Source of the DNA: Neorhodopirellula pilleata
GTDB taxonomy: Bacteria; Planctomycetota; Planctomycetia; Pirellulales; Pirellulaceae
DNA length: 64,000 nucleotides
Assembly: GCF_007859915.1 (NCBI RefSeq)
Contig: NZ_SJPM01000004.1
Span: 62,001-126,000 of the forward strand
Reading direction: 5' to 3'
Shown one piece after another: positions 49,048 to 58,075 of this stretch. The translations under genes and the position numbers were made by a program. Below the pieces are notes generated by a model that worked only from the letters and a program-made list of their open reading frames with translations, did not search any database and had not been told where the DNA came from. Within the stretch, counting starts at the first letter, position 1. The number at the start of each line of letters is the position of its first letter.

Positions 49048-52000
49048 ATGGGCAAAACAACAAAACGAATCTCCAGCCCGATTTCCACCGGTGGTGGTGG
49101 CAACGAATTTGAACGTCACACCGATGCGTACTGGTTGGCATTGTTGGCCGTTCGTTCGATTCCGCCGATCTTGATTGATTGTGTTGTTGAAGAAGTACAC
49201 CTCCAAGCTGAGCACTTGGGATGGGACACGGATGACACACTCATTGTTGGGCGGACAGCGAAGGGCGGTTTGCGGCGACTGGCGTGTCAGGTGAAACGTT
49301 CATTCCGGATCAGTGCAAATGATTCTGAATGCTGCAAGACAATCATAGACTTTTGGGGTGACTTTAATTCCGGGTCGCGATTTGATCCAGAAACCGATCG
49401 TCTTGCCGTTGTCACGCTTCGTGGTACGAATCGCTTGCTCGGGGACTTCGGAAGCCTCTTGCAGCTTGCCCGCTCCTCCCGAGACGCCTATGACTTCGCG
49501 AGACGCCTGTTGACACCGGGCATGATCAATGCGGATGCGATCCGCGACTGCGATGCCATTTGTCAAATTCTGTCCGTTTGCGAAAGCCGTGCGGTATCGA
49601 GGCAAGACCTTTGGCCTTTCCTTAAAGCTCTTCACATCTTGAGTCTCGACCTCGCCTCAGAGACCAAAGCGTCCGAGAGCCATGTGAAGGCCATGCTGGC
49701 GATTGCCGCAAAAGGGACTGATCGGCTTGCGGATGCAGAAACCTCATGGAAAGACTTGTTGGTTGAGGTTGGTGACGGCATGCAGAATGCCAAGAGCTAT
49801 GGGAGAGAGGATTTGCCACACTCGGTCCGAGAGCGGATCGGCGGAATCGACAGTCGGCAGGAACTGATTGTCACGAGGATGCGTGAACATTCACAGCCAA
49901 TTCTTGCCAACATTCATACAACGATTGACGGAGAATTCCACCTTGATCGTGACGAGATCGTTCAGAAAGCACTCAACAGTTCTTTACAGTCGCGAATCGT
50001 CGTCATCACCGGCCCGGCAGGTTCAGGGAAATCTGCGATTGCGAAAGAGGTATTCGTTCATATTACCGAGGACTGTACCGGATTCTGCTTAGGTGCCTCG
50101 GAGTTGGCTCGACCGCATATCGACGAGACGCTCGTCGCGGCCCATGTTTCGGCGAACCACGCGGAGCTGGCCGGGATCTTCGTCAGCCAACGTCGCAAAC
50201 TTGTCTTGATCGAAAGTGTAGAACGTTTGCTCGAAGCAGCCGACCGAGCTGCCTTTGCGCATCTGCTGCAAATGATCGAAGGCGACCCGACTTGGCAGCT
50301 CATTTTGACATGTCGCGACTATTCGAGTGCGATTGTTCAAAGTTCTTTGCTGGCAAGAACATCCGTCGGTTACTCAGTCGTTGAAGTCCCCAAGTTGACT
50401 GACGCCGAAGTCGATGCAGTTGCGCGCAAATTTCCGATCATTAGAGAACTGGCAGCAAGTGAGCCTCTGCGACGATTACTTCGCAGTCCGTTCGTTCTAA
50501 GCAAAGTGATTTCGATGAAATGGGAGGCCGCGACGAGTCTTCCAGCAACCGAGCGTGAATTTCGCCGGATGTTTTGGAGTCAAATCGTAAGAGCCGATGA
50601 CCAACAGACCGATGGGATGCCGGGGCGTCGGGAATCCGTCTTCTTGGAAATATGTATCGAGCGAGCAAACCGGTTAACCGAGTCGGTTTCGATAAGGGGC
50701 AAAGACGAAGCGGCCACTATGACCCTTCGGAACGACTCACTGCTGAGCCATGGCAGCGATGGTCCTAACTTCGCTTTCCCATCACACGATGTCCTTGAGG
50801 ACTGGGCGATCATTCATTGGATTGAAGACCACTTTCAGGATTGCGAATCACAGATATTGGAACTTCAACAGCGTTTGGGCACAGCTCCAGCCATTCGTCG
50901 AGGCTACCGCAAGTGGCTCAATGAACTTGCCGAATCAGAGGAGACGCAGATCGCTGAAATCTTTGCAGATGTCGTGAACGCTTCGACGGTGGATCAGGGG
51001 TTTGCTGATGACACGATCATCGCGATTTTGAAGTCCAGTCACGTGGCAAGTTTCTTGGTCGAACATGAAACGATGCTCTTTTCACAAAACAAGGCGCTGT
51101 TGCGGCGAGTGATTCACTTAACGCGAATGGCTTGTAGGATGCCACCGCCTTATGTCGCCGGTGGCTGGAATGGTTTGATCCAACAACCTGTGGGACGTGT
51201 GTGGTGTACGCTGCTCGGGTTGATCAAAAAGCACATCGCGGACTTTGGCGAAGATGACTTGCCACTGCTGGTTGGTTTTGTCGAAGAAGCTTCGATGGCG
51301 GAAGAAGGAGACGGTGGTTATCCGGACGGTGCCGAGTCGATGGTGTCGATCGCTTGGTCATTGCTGCCACTGTTGGACAATTTCTCCGGACGCGCACAAC
51401 AGAAATGTCTGCTAGGGGTCATTGCCAGATTTCCTCGCTGTCAGGCTGCCAGATTTCTTGCAAAACTATCGCCTGAACGCGATGACGAAGAGGTCGATGA
51501 TGTGTTCGACAGGGACGACTTTCTGGAGCTCATCTTCTTTGGATTTCAAGGAGTTCCTTCCTGCAGGGACTTCCCTGCCGAAACGCTTGCAGCGTTCCTG
51601 CGGGAAGTAAAAGCGGACCAGCGCGAATTAGATGGATATCAAGGTGTTGGAATCCAACAGTCGGCAATGTTTGGTCTTACGCATGACTATCATCGTTGGT
51701 CTCACTACGCCAGTGCCTACAATGGACCGTTCAACTCGCTATTACAGTTTCACCCGGAAACGGCACTCGACGAGCTGATTCGGTTTGTCAACGAGAGGAC
51801 CGAGCGATACGCAACGCGACCGATTACAAACCAGTATCTGAGCAGACCTGACCGCGTTTCCATGGAACTGCCAGACGACACGACAGTTGAGCAATGGTTC
51901 GATCGGGAGCTGTGGACGATCTACCGTGGCCGCACGGGGCCGGTAGTTCTTCAGTCGGCCTTAATGGCACTTGAGCGTTGGCTGCTGAACGCGGCGGAAC

Positions 52001-54132
52001 GTTCCCCCGATCTTCTCGATAATCTGTTGCTTAAGATTCTGGCGGGCAGCAATTCCTGCTCACTTGCCGCCGTTGTCGCCGCGGTAGCAGCAGCGCATCC
52101 TCGAATTGCCCGCGAGACGGTGTTCACGCTGCTCGGGTCACCGCAATCGTTGTGGATGGACCACTATCGCTTTGCTCTCGACCAGACATCACCTCCCACC
52201 GCATTCAACCTGCCAACTCACGACCCGATACGCGACGTTTTTCTGAACGAAAGACGAATCGCTAATCAACAACCCCACCGAATTCGCGATATCGAAACAG
52301 CCGTGTTTGAGCTGCAATTCGGCCCTGACCGAGAACGCATACAAAAAAGGATCGACACATACCTCGATCAACTTCCCGAAGAAGGAAAGCGATCGGACGC
52401 TGATCTTGACTGGCTGATGGCCCTACGGCGAATGGACTTGAGGCACCGAACCATCAGTGAAGTCGATGTTGCGACCCCTGCGTCATCGAATACTGACGCG
52501 GAAGAACAGACGATACGCTACCTCAAATTCGAGCTGGAGTTTCCAGACGAATCGCTGCAAGACCGGTCGAACAAGGCGGACCAAGATCACCAGTCAATGG
52601 AACAACGCATCGGTCTACTGATGTGGGGGATGAAGGCGTTTGAGCGAGACGCCGATTCTTCAATTGAACCGGCTAAATGGAAAGAATCGCTTCAGGCAGC
52701 AATGTCTCGGAGCGGACTTGAGGATGGCGAGTACGATCCAGCGGAGACCGCTCCAGCATTTGTCGCTGCTGTTTGTGTGCGAGATCACGCAATCGAACTT
52801 AACCCCGAAGAATTTGGCTGGTGCGTCAATACGATTTGTGCAGCGATAGAGAAAACGGCAAACGAATGGGGGCCGTTGGCCGCTACCGAACGTCACGCTT
52901 TTGAAGGCGATATCCCGGCAGCGAATGTTATTGCAAAGCTCCTTGGCTACGCACTCCCGAAGGATTTGCAAACTCGGGTCATGACATGCTTTGCTTCGGC
53001 CATGACCCACCCCGATCAACGAGTGGTCGAATCTTGCGCGATCGGAGTCGGAGAGCACCTATTCTCAAAAGATCGTGCTTTGGCTGAGCGGTTCGTTCAT
53101 GCCATCAACTACAAACAAAAGCTGATAGTCCAGCATGTCGAGGACCATCGGAAATCTGAGTTCGGCGAAGGGCCATCCTACGAGCAACGCCGTATTCAGA
53201 TCGCGAATGAAGTGCGAAACGCATTTATCGAGGACACGGTCGAAGAGACACCTCTCGTCGATGGGCAGTTTACGCAAGATCACATCGAATCGCTTCCCGT
53301 GATTCTATCGGCGCTTCTGCGTGTTCCCCGCGACCCGTTAGCAGTGCCGTCGTTCTTGCACGCATCCACCGCCATGGTTCACTGGTGGGACTTGATGGCA
53401 GCAGATCGAAGGAGGCGTCGTGATGCGCCAGTCGAAATTCTGAACTCACTCCGTTTGTTGCTTAGTCAATTTCTGTTGCAATGCGACCAGTCTGAGATCG
53501 AGCGAGTGTTAGCTCCAATACTTGACGCTGCGTCCCAGCATCCCGAAGAGTTGGAACTCTTGCTGCTCGCTATCATCGAAAGACAATGTGAAATGCAGGA
53601 ATCAGAAAACTTCTGGATCGCATGGGAGCTATATGCCAGCGAGATGCGCTCAGCAACTTGGTTGCCGCACGTCGACGAGCGGGGGTGCCAAGGTGCAAAG
53701 TTGATGAGGGCAGTTTTTCTCTCTGAAAATTGGGCAAAGCTTTTCCGCCCTTGGGAGCCATTGGAAGGAAACGAATCCAGAATTCACGATCTGCTGTCGG
53801 CAACTCCATCTTCTGTCGCAAGACTTGAAAGCTACGTCAACTATCTCGCCTCTGTTGGCGTGAGCACATGTCCAGAATCATTTGTGCAACTTGCTGAGGT
53901 CGTCGACTCGGTTCCGATGGAAGGGTGGCGATCCAAACCGGGAGTCGTGTCTACGCTGGAATTGCTGTTGCAACGTTTCCTGTACGCGGAGCCTGTCCGT
54001 TTGAAACGCAATCCGAAAATCAGAAGTGCCGTTCTGCTCTTGTTGGATAGGCTTGTCCAGGCAGGATCATCCATCGGCTACCAAATGCGAGACGACTTTG
54101 TCACACCCTTGCCCGCAAATGAACAGTTCTAG
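49048..54132 (+). CDS. STAND-type ATPase with N-terminal nuclease-like domain (candidate antiphage protein)
   Basis: About 1694 residues from the ATG at 49048; a GTG at 49024 would add 8 residues, and residue numbers below count from that GTG. Residues about 25-110 contain GGNEFERHTDAYWLALLAVR, GWDTDDTLIV (Asp69-Asp71) and LACQVKRSF (Gln89-Lys91). This D-(x)n-QxK layout resembles the DUF4297/Cap4-like PD-(D/E)XK nucleases. Walker A is GPAGSGKS at 330-337. A Walker B-like strand LVLIESVERLLE follows near 394 and LILTCRDYS near 427, as in STAND/NACHT ATPases. The remaining 1200 residues are helical and probably form the sensor scaffold. The order nuclease-ATPase-long helical repeat is that of Avs-type defence proteins. 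No phage evidence is available from the sequence alone. Confidence 0.75.
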   Translation: MGKTTKRISSPISTGGGGNEFERHTDAYWLALLAVRSIPPILIDCVVEEVHLQAEHLGWDTDDTLIVGRTAKGGLRRLACQVKRSFRISANDSECCKTIIDFWGDFNSGSRFDPETDRLAVVTLRGTNRLLGDFGSLLQLARSSRDAYDFARRLLTPGMINADAIRDCDAICQILSVCESRAVSRQDLWPFLKALHILSLDLASETKASESHVKAMLAIAAKGTDRLADAETSWKDLLVEVGDGMQNAKSYGREDLPHSVRERIGGIDSRQELIVTRMREHSQPILANIHTTIDGEFHLDRDEIVQKALNSSLQSRIVVITGPAGSGKSAIAKEVFVHITEDCTGFCLGASELARPHIDETLVAAHVSANHAELAGIFVSQRRKLVLIESVERLLEAADRAAFAHLLQMIEGDPTWQLILTCRDYSSAIVQSSLLARTSVGYSVVEVPKLTDAEVDAVARKFPIIRELAASEPLRRLLRSPFVLSKVISMKWEAATSLPATEREFRRMFWSQIVRADDQQTDGMPGRRESVFLEICIERANRLTESVSIRGKDEAATMTLRNDSLLSHGSDGPNFAFPSHDVLEDWAIIHWIEDHFQDCESQILELQQRLGTAPAIRRGYRKWLNELAESEETQIAEIFADVVNASTVDQGFADDTIIAILKSSHVASFLVEHETMLFSQNKALLRRVIHLTRMACRMPPPYVAGGWNGLIQQPVGRVWCTLLGLIKKHIADFGEDDLPLLVGFVEEASMAEEGDGGYPDGAESMVSIAWSLLPLLDNFSGRAQQKCLLGVIARFPRCQAARFLAKLSPERDDEEVDDVFDRDDFLELIFFGFQGVPSCRDFPAETLAAFLREVKADQRELDGYQGVGIQQSAMFGLTHDYHRWSHYASAYNGPFNSLLQFHPETALDELIRFVNERTERYATRPITNQYLSRPDRVSMELPDDTTVEQWFDRELWTIYRGRTGPVVLQSALMALERWLLNAAERSPDLLDNLLLKILAGSNSCSLAAVVAAVAAAHPRIARETVFTLLGSPQSLWMDHYRFALDQTSPPTAFNLPTHDPIRDVFLNERRIANQQPHRIRDIETAVFELQFGPDRERIQKRIDTYLDQLPEEGKRSDADLDWLMALRRMDLRHRTISEVDVATPASSNTDAEEQTIRYLKFELEFPDESLQDRSNKADQDHQSMEQRIGLLMWGMKAFERDADSSIEPAKWKESLQAAMSRSGLEDGEYDPAETAPAFVAAVCVRDHAIELNPEEFGWCVNTICAAIEKTANEWGPLAATERHAFEGDIPAANVIAKLLGYALPKDLQTRVMTCFASAMTHPDQRVVESCAIGVGEHLFSKDRALAERFVHAINYKQKLIVQHVEDHRKSEFGEGPSYEQRRIQIANEVRNAFIEDTVEETPLVDGQFTQDHIESLPVILSALLRVPRDPLAVPSFLHASTAMVHWWDLMAADRRRRRDAPVEILNSLRLLLSQFLLQCDQSEIERVLAPILDAASQHPEELELLLLAIIERQCEMQESENFWIAWELYASEMRSATWLPHVDERGCQGAKLMRAVFLSENWAKLFRPWEPLEGNESRIHDLLSATPSSVARLESYVNYLASVGVSTCPESFVQLAEVVDSVPMEGWRSKPGVVSTLELLLQRFLYAEPVRLKRNPKIRSAVLLLLDRLVQAGSSIGYQMRDDFVTPLPANEQF

Positions 54133-54163
54133 CACCCTTGGGCTGCTGCTGACAATTCGCCAT

Positions 54164-54310
54164 TCATTTTTTCGTCAGAGGACGTTTTGGTTGCGAAGCT
54201 TTTAGCCGAATTCCGAATCCCATGAATTCGACGTCAAAACCACGGTGAATACTATATAGCGTGATGATCGTGAGCCCGAGGATCAAAAGGTGCGAGCTAA
54301 TGCTTACCAT
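54164..54310 (-). CDS. Small single-pass membrane protein (48 residues)
   Basis: A short gene starting at the ATG at 54310, with GGA about 8 bases upstream, and ending TGA at 54164. The product reads MVSISSHLLILGLTIITLYS then IHRGFDVEFMGFGIRLKA, ending in a basic tail (SQPKRPLTKK). It has one hydrophobic helix at about 7-20 followed by a short beta-like cytoplasmic tail, a layout often seen in tiny membrane proteins of accessory regions. It lies 188 bases downstream of the HTH-like gene on the same strand and is convergent with the STAND gene. Confidence 0.6.
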   Translation of the reverse strand: MVSISSHLLILGLTIITLYSIHRGFDVEFMGFGIRLKASQPKRPLTKK

Positions 54311-54498
54311 TTTCGTTTTCCATTTTTGCTGATGCGAATTGTCAATCCGACGAAATCAAGCCGGGACAATCAAGCAAGAGTGTTCGGGGCACGATGTCCG
54401 AACAGCGGTGCTTACAAAGCTGAAGACGCCTACATTGCCGCCTGAAAAAAATGGTCGGCTATTCGGGAATTCGTCCGAACAGTCCGAACGCTTAGCGC

Positions 54499-55956
54499 TT
54501 AGCCAAGATCGCTGTGTCGGTCTGGATCGCTTCCGTAGGTCCGAACTACGCTCTCGTTCGCGAACTGTGTCAATGTCACAACGAGACTCGATTGTGATTG
54601 ACAAGCTCGTTTGTACCCTTGATATTCCTCGAACCACTTTTTGAAGTAGCTGGATGCCGTGGAGGGGGCAATTTTGGCAGCGATTGCTAGTTGATTTGAT
54701 CCGATTGGTTCCCAATTCAGTACCGAACCATTCTCGTATTGATGGTGATGAATCAGAGCAGACTTAAACAACTCTTCCTTTGACTCGTTTTTTGTTCGTT
54801 CTGGATGTTCGGTTTGCAAGATCGTTTCACTGCATATCGCGCCAGGTTTCGCGTGGCGCTCAACGACCGTGCCAGACTGAGTCTCTGTTTCCCATTGACC
54901 AATTGCGTACTTCGCTCGTTTTTTCCGAGAAAAATGAATAAGCCGTTTTCGCAGCGTCACCCATTTCGGCCAAGTTTTGTCAGTAGTCTCAGATCGAACT
55001 AATCCCAGAAAGTCATTTACTTCGTCGGTCAATTCAGGTTCATCCAAAAGCAACGCAAGTTCTTCCCCCTTCTTCGCGACAAACTCTCCGTCGGAAGCGA
55101 GCTGCGGGGCAAGGTCAGATTTTTGACTCCGAGAGTTTTGAAGATACGCCTCAACGCGTTTCAAACTTGCTCGATCAAACATAGTGTCAGCGGCGTCGCG
55201 GAAGCGAGGGATCAGGCCCGACACAAGTTCGTCGTGAATTTCCACTGCAATTGGAGACGTTGGCGGATTCTGGATTGCTAACCTTTTCGCCTCAGCAAAC
55301 TGTAAATCAGTTAGGACGTCGAATTGATGCCGCCAGGAATCCAATGTTCCGTCGCCACCATTTTGTGAGAGACGGCAAGATTTCCACGGAAGCTCCGACG
55401 AGCCCAAAAGAAAACCGCTGATCTTGCCAGCAGCCCGCGTTAACTCGCCTGGACGCCCTTCAGTCCCAAACAGCGACCCTGGATGGCAACAACCAGAGAG
55501 ACTGGTTATCAGATTGAGCGGGTCTTTAGCGTGGTCGTTAGTCCAGCTCTGGTAGCAAGGTTCGGGCAGCAAACAATTGACATAGGTCCAGCGACAACTG
55601 CTCAAGAATGAATCGCTAAAGCGAATGACGTCGAAGCCATTGTTGCTAATGACTGTCGATTTCGCCGCCTCGACGTAATGTTCCAAATTTGGAAAGCTTC
55701 GTGCGGAACTAAGGGCTTGCTCAGATCCGGCTAAATGGTTTTCCCAAAATCGCTTGCGCACATAAACGCCTGCACGCCATCGAATCCAGTCTGAATCCTC
55801 CGCCGAGAACGGCTCGTCGCGAAATCGCTCGGCAATAGGGCTGTGATCTTTGCCAGTAATTCGGTCGATCGTACTCGCAATCGTAAACCAAACGCTCTTT
55901 ATCATCGTCTGGTAGTCAGTCAAAGCGTCCAAAAGAGACTTGCGAACTGTTTTCAT
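54499..55956 (-). CDS. Hypothetical protein with HTH-like C-terminus
   Basis: About 485 residues, started at the ATG at 55956 (a TTG at 55962 is two codons earlier). I do not recognise the bulk of the protein. A Cys/Trp-rich segment (SSCRWTYVNCLLPEPCYQSW) lies near residue 120, a coiled-coil-like middle follows, and the C-terminus reads GSNQLAIAAKIAPSTASSYF then KKWFEEYQGYKRACQ. That has the spacing of a winged helix-turn-helix that recognises DNA. It sits between the membrane miniprotein and the Ntn-hydrolase-like gene on the same strand, so these may be one unit. No transmembrane segment is seen. Confidence 0.6.
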   Translation of the reverse strand: MKTVRKSLLDALTDYQTMIKSVWFTIASTIDRITGKDHSPIAERFRDEPFSAEDSDWIRWRAGVYVRKRFWENHLAGSEQALSSARSFPNLEHYVEAAKSTVISNNGFDVIRFSDSFLSSCRWTYVNCLLPEPCYQSWTNDHAKDPLNLITSLSGCCHPGSLFGTEGRPGELTRAAGKISGFLLGSSELPWKSCRLSQNGGDGTLDSWRHQFDVLTDLQFAEAKRLAIQNPPTSPIAVEIHDELVSGLIPRFRDAADTMFDRASLKRVEAYLQNSRSQKSDLAPQLASDGEFVAKKGEELALLLDEPELTDEVNDFLGLVRSETTDKTWPKWVTLRKRLIHFSRKKRAKYAIGQWETETQSGTVVERHAKPGAICSETILQTEHPERTKNESKEELFKSALIHHHQYENGSVLNWEPIGSNQLAIAAKIAPSTASSYFKKWFEEYQGYKRACQSQSSLVVTLTQFANESVVRTYGSDPDRHSDLG

Positions 55957-56101
55957 GGTCAATTTGGTGCCCGGATTACGAAAAGAGCCTGACCATCAAT
56001 TCTGAGGATATGGCAGAAGGTTGCAGCGATTGTCAGAGACAGACTCCAAGGTGGCAAGATGATCGCCGCTGAACCATTTGTGGCAATCGCGGAGTCTCGC
56101 T

Positions 56102-57247
56102 TCAACGCACCTTGGGCTGCAATCCCTCCCGCCGTAACTCATCTAGCTCCTCTTGTGAAAAGCCTCGACGAAGTGGTCGATAAGGGAAGAACTGAAGGCA
56201 AAGATCATGTGGTTCGCCGTCGTAGTCGGCTGGTTCGATGATGGTGTCGAGCAGCGATTGCAGAGGGGGAGACCAGAACACTCCCGTTGTCCTGGGAGCG
56301 GTTGGGTGTGCTTCGACCATTAGCAGCTCATGCTCTTGGTGGCCTAACATCTCAATCGTCACGACAACGTGTTTTACCGTGTTGAATACGGTAACGAAAT
56401 CAAATCTGGCCTCCTCGTGTTTTTGTTCGACTTCTCGCACGACGTCGGAAAATCGTTGACGAAATAGTTCACCCGACTCATTGTGTTCCGGATATGCAAA
56501 AACGATGCTCCCAGCTTCGCAGAGACTGCTGAACAAACAAAACACGTTTCGTCTGGCGAACGCACCAACAATTCCGACTGATTCAAGGTTGGGATCAATG
56601 ACAGCGTACAGCGTGTCTGGTTGCCAATGAACACCGCTTTGATCCACGTACAAACCGCAGAAACTACCACCAACACCATCTTCGAGCAAATAAGAATGGA
56701 TGCCGTAGCTCTGAACTAACGCAAGTGTTTGAACGAGATGCCGTGCTGAAATGTCTGGAGTGGAACGAATTCCTTCGAGGCACTTATTCGTGAGATCTCG
56801 AAAAGCATCCCCTATACTGCCAATCTGTGCCGAGTCTGCATTCCAACATACAGTTCCGTCTTCATCCTCGTTGAACACGGCGAGTCTTGGCGAGCTTTCA
56901 ACCGTGTACGCCATCAATGCCTTGACTTGCCTTTTGAGAGCATCGTCTCGCGTCGCGCTTTCAAAAGCAGTCTGAGAATCTTGCCCGTCAGCAATCTCGG
57001 ATCTCATGTGTTCAATCATCCGATGACCGGCAGTGACACTTCCGGAAAACGTGACCGCACATGGACCGAGATCGTACAGTTTGAGAGTAGCTTCTTGGAC
57101 GTGCCTTCCCGCTTGCCGTCCTTCCAGTGACGCGTGTTTTTCACCAAACGACGATTGCGATAGACGCGGCGATTCATTTGATTCAACAGCGGAATCCGCG
57201 ACGAGGTATACGGCTGACTTAGATTTCCATCCAAAACAGTATGTCAT
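56102..57247 (-). CDS. Proteasome-like Ntn-hydrolase candidate
   Basis: Started at the ATG at 57247; the longer frame to 57325 has no support. The 381-residue protein begins MTYCFGWKSKSAVYLVADSA. If Met1 is removed, Thr is residue 1 and Asp falls at residue 17, exactly the Thr1/Asp17 spacing of proteasome beta subunits and HslV. A following strand, LKLYDLGPCAVTFSGSVTAG, resembles the segment carrying Lys33 and the GSG-like turn, shifted by an insertion of charged residues. The rest is alpha/beta without further recognisable motifs. It could be a peptidase or amidohydrolase that self-processes. The gene lies in the accessory region beside a STAND ATPase. The fold assignment is inference from the N-terminus. 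Confidence 0.55.
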   Translation of the reverse strand: MTYCFGWKSKSAVYLVADSAVESNESPRLSQSSFGEKHASLEGRQAGRHVQEATLKLYDLGPCAVTFSGSVTAGHRMIEHMRSEIADGQDSQTAFESATRDDALKRQVKALMAYTVESSPRLAVFNEDEDGTVCWNADSAQIGSIGDAFRDLTNKCLEGIRSTPDISARHLVQTLALVQSYGIHSYLLEDGVGGSFCGLYVDQSGVHWQPDTLYAVIDPNLESVGIVGAFARRNVFCLFSSLCEAGSIVFAYPEHNESGELFRQRFSDVVREVEQKHEEARFDFVTVFNTVKHVVVTIEMLGHQEHELLMVEAHPTAPRTTGVFWSPPLQSLLDTIIEPADYDGEPHDLCLQFFPYRPLRRGFSQEELDELRREGLQPKVR

Positions 57248-57625
57248 TAGAGTATCTCGGAGAATTACGAACGAGCATACGCTTATCGCACGGGAATGTG
57301 CGGGACCGCGTCGCCCGAATAACACCGTCGATGGCAGGTGTAATTATCGCTGTTTCGTTGCCTCGGTCGAGGGTATCTACTACCGTTCTGTTCAAATTCT
57401 CGCTGACCCATCCCAAGAGTTATGGCATTTCGGTGCGTACACTCCCCAACAATCAGCCGAGCAACGTCAATGTTTAATACGAACACTGGTTCATTTAAAG
57501 AAGTCTAGAGAAAGACGCTCAAATGACCGGTCTCGGTCGCTTGTTCCTAGGGGTAATGAGAGGTGCGACCTCAACCAGCCTTTTATATAGCTTGTGGAAG
57601 TGCAAGACTATGCCAGTTGGTGATC
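57248..57625. other. Gene-free stretch between Ntn-like gene and copper locus
   Basis: No supported gene was found in these 378 bases. Open frames on both strands here have no family features. The right part may hold the terminator region of the Cys-rich copper protein, but no convincing hairpin with a U-tract was seen. Confidence 0.4.
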
Positions 57626-57958
57626 CTACGACGCCATGGCCGAACAGCTTTCTTGGCACTTGCGGCAGCACTCGACGCACTTGTCCATATTGCCGACCTT
57701 GTCGCAACTGTCTGCACATGCTTTGCAGATCTCGGCGCAGGCTCGGCAATACAACGCGTGGTGATCGCTGTTTCGGCTCATGAAGTCGACGCAGGCTGCA
57801 CAAGCGGCGATGCAGTCGAGCATCAGCTTGACGTGATTCTGGCCGACGTGGTCGCCGCCTTCGGATAGACAGTGGCTGGTAAGCATGTCAGCGCAGGTCG
57901 TTTGGCATTCTTGGCAGTTTTCAATGCACTCTTTCATGGATGCGGTTGCAGTACTCAT
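57626..57958 (-). CDS. Four-helix-bundle copper-binding protein (DUF326)
   Basis: A 110-residue protein with more than 15 cysteines placed along predicted helices: MKECIENCQECQTTCADMLT, LDCIAACAACVDFM, YCRACAEICKACADSCDK, CVECCRKCQESC. This is the DUF326/Csp-like family, whose tetramers line a helical core with Cys thiols that hold Cu(I). No signal peptide is present, so it is probably cytosolic copper storage or buffering. It diverges from the CopA ATPase gene with a 117-base shared promoter region carrying two palindromic sites. Confidence 0.88.
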   Translation of the reverse strand: MSTATASMKECIENCQECQTTCADMLTSHCLSEGGDHVGQNHVKLMLDCIAACAACVDFMSRNSDHHALYCRACAEICKACADSCDKVGNMDKCVECCRKCQESCSAMAS

Positions 57959-58009
57959 TCGTTTCTCCTTTGAAAATTGTCGATGCGGCCCCGTTGCCGC
58001 TGCCTAAGC

Positions 58010-58028
58010 GGTATGCAACTTGCATACC
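58010..58028. promoter_or_regulatory. Perfect 9-bp palindrome GGTATGCAA-C-TTGCATACC
   Basis: Lies in the divergent promoter region between the Cys-rich copper protein and CopA, and overlaps the CsoR-like site that follows. It is a candidate operator for a dimeric regulator. Confidence 0.6.
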
Positions 58029-58040
58029 ACTACGGGGTAT
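58024..58040. promoter_or_regulatory. CsoR-like operator ATACC-N7-GGTAT
   Basis: ATACCACTACGGGGTAT resembles the G/C-tract palindrome bound by the copper-sensing repressor CsoR (TACCC..GGGTA). It lies 35 bases before the copA ATG. A related site precedes tolC at 60619-60637. No csoR gene is in the window. Confidence 0.55.
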
Positions 58041-58075
58041 ATTGGAGAATGACTTTTTGACAGCCTGGAGAAATC

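Noticed and set aside
57519..57868. Frames on both strands over the Cys-rich copper gene
   Set aside because: Shadow frames of the DUF326 gene, which alone shows the family cysteine pattern and a good start.
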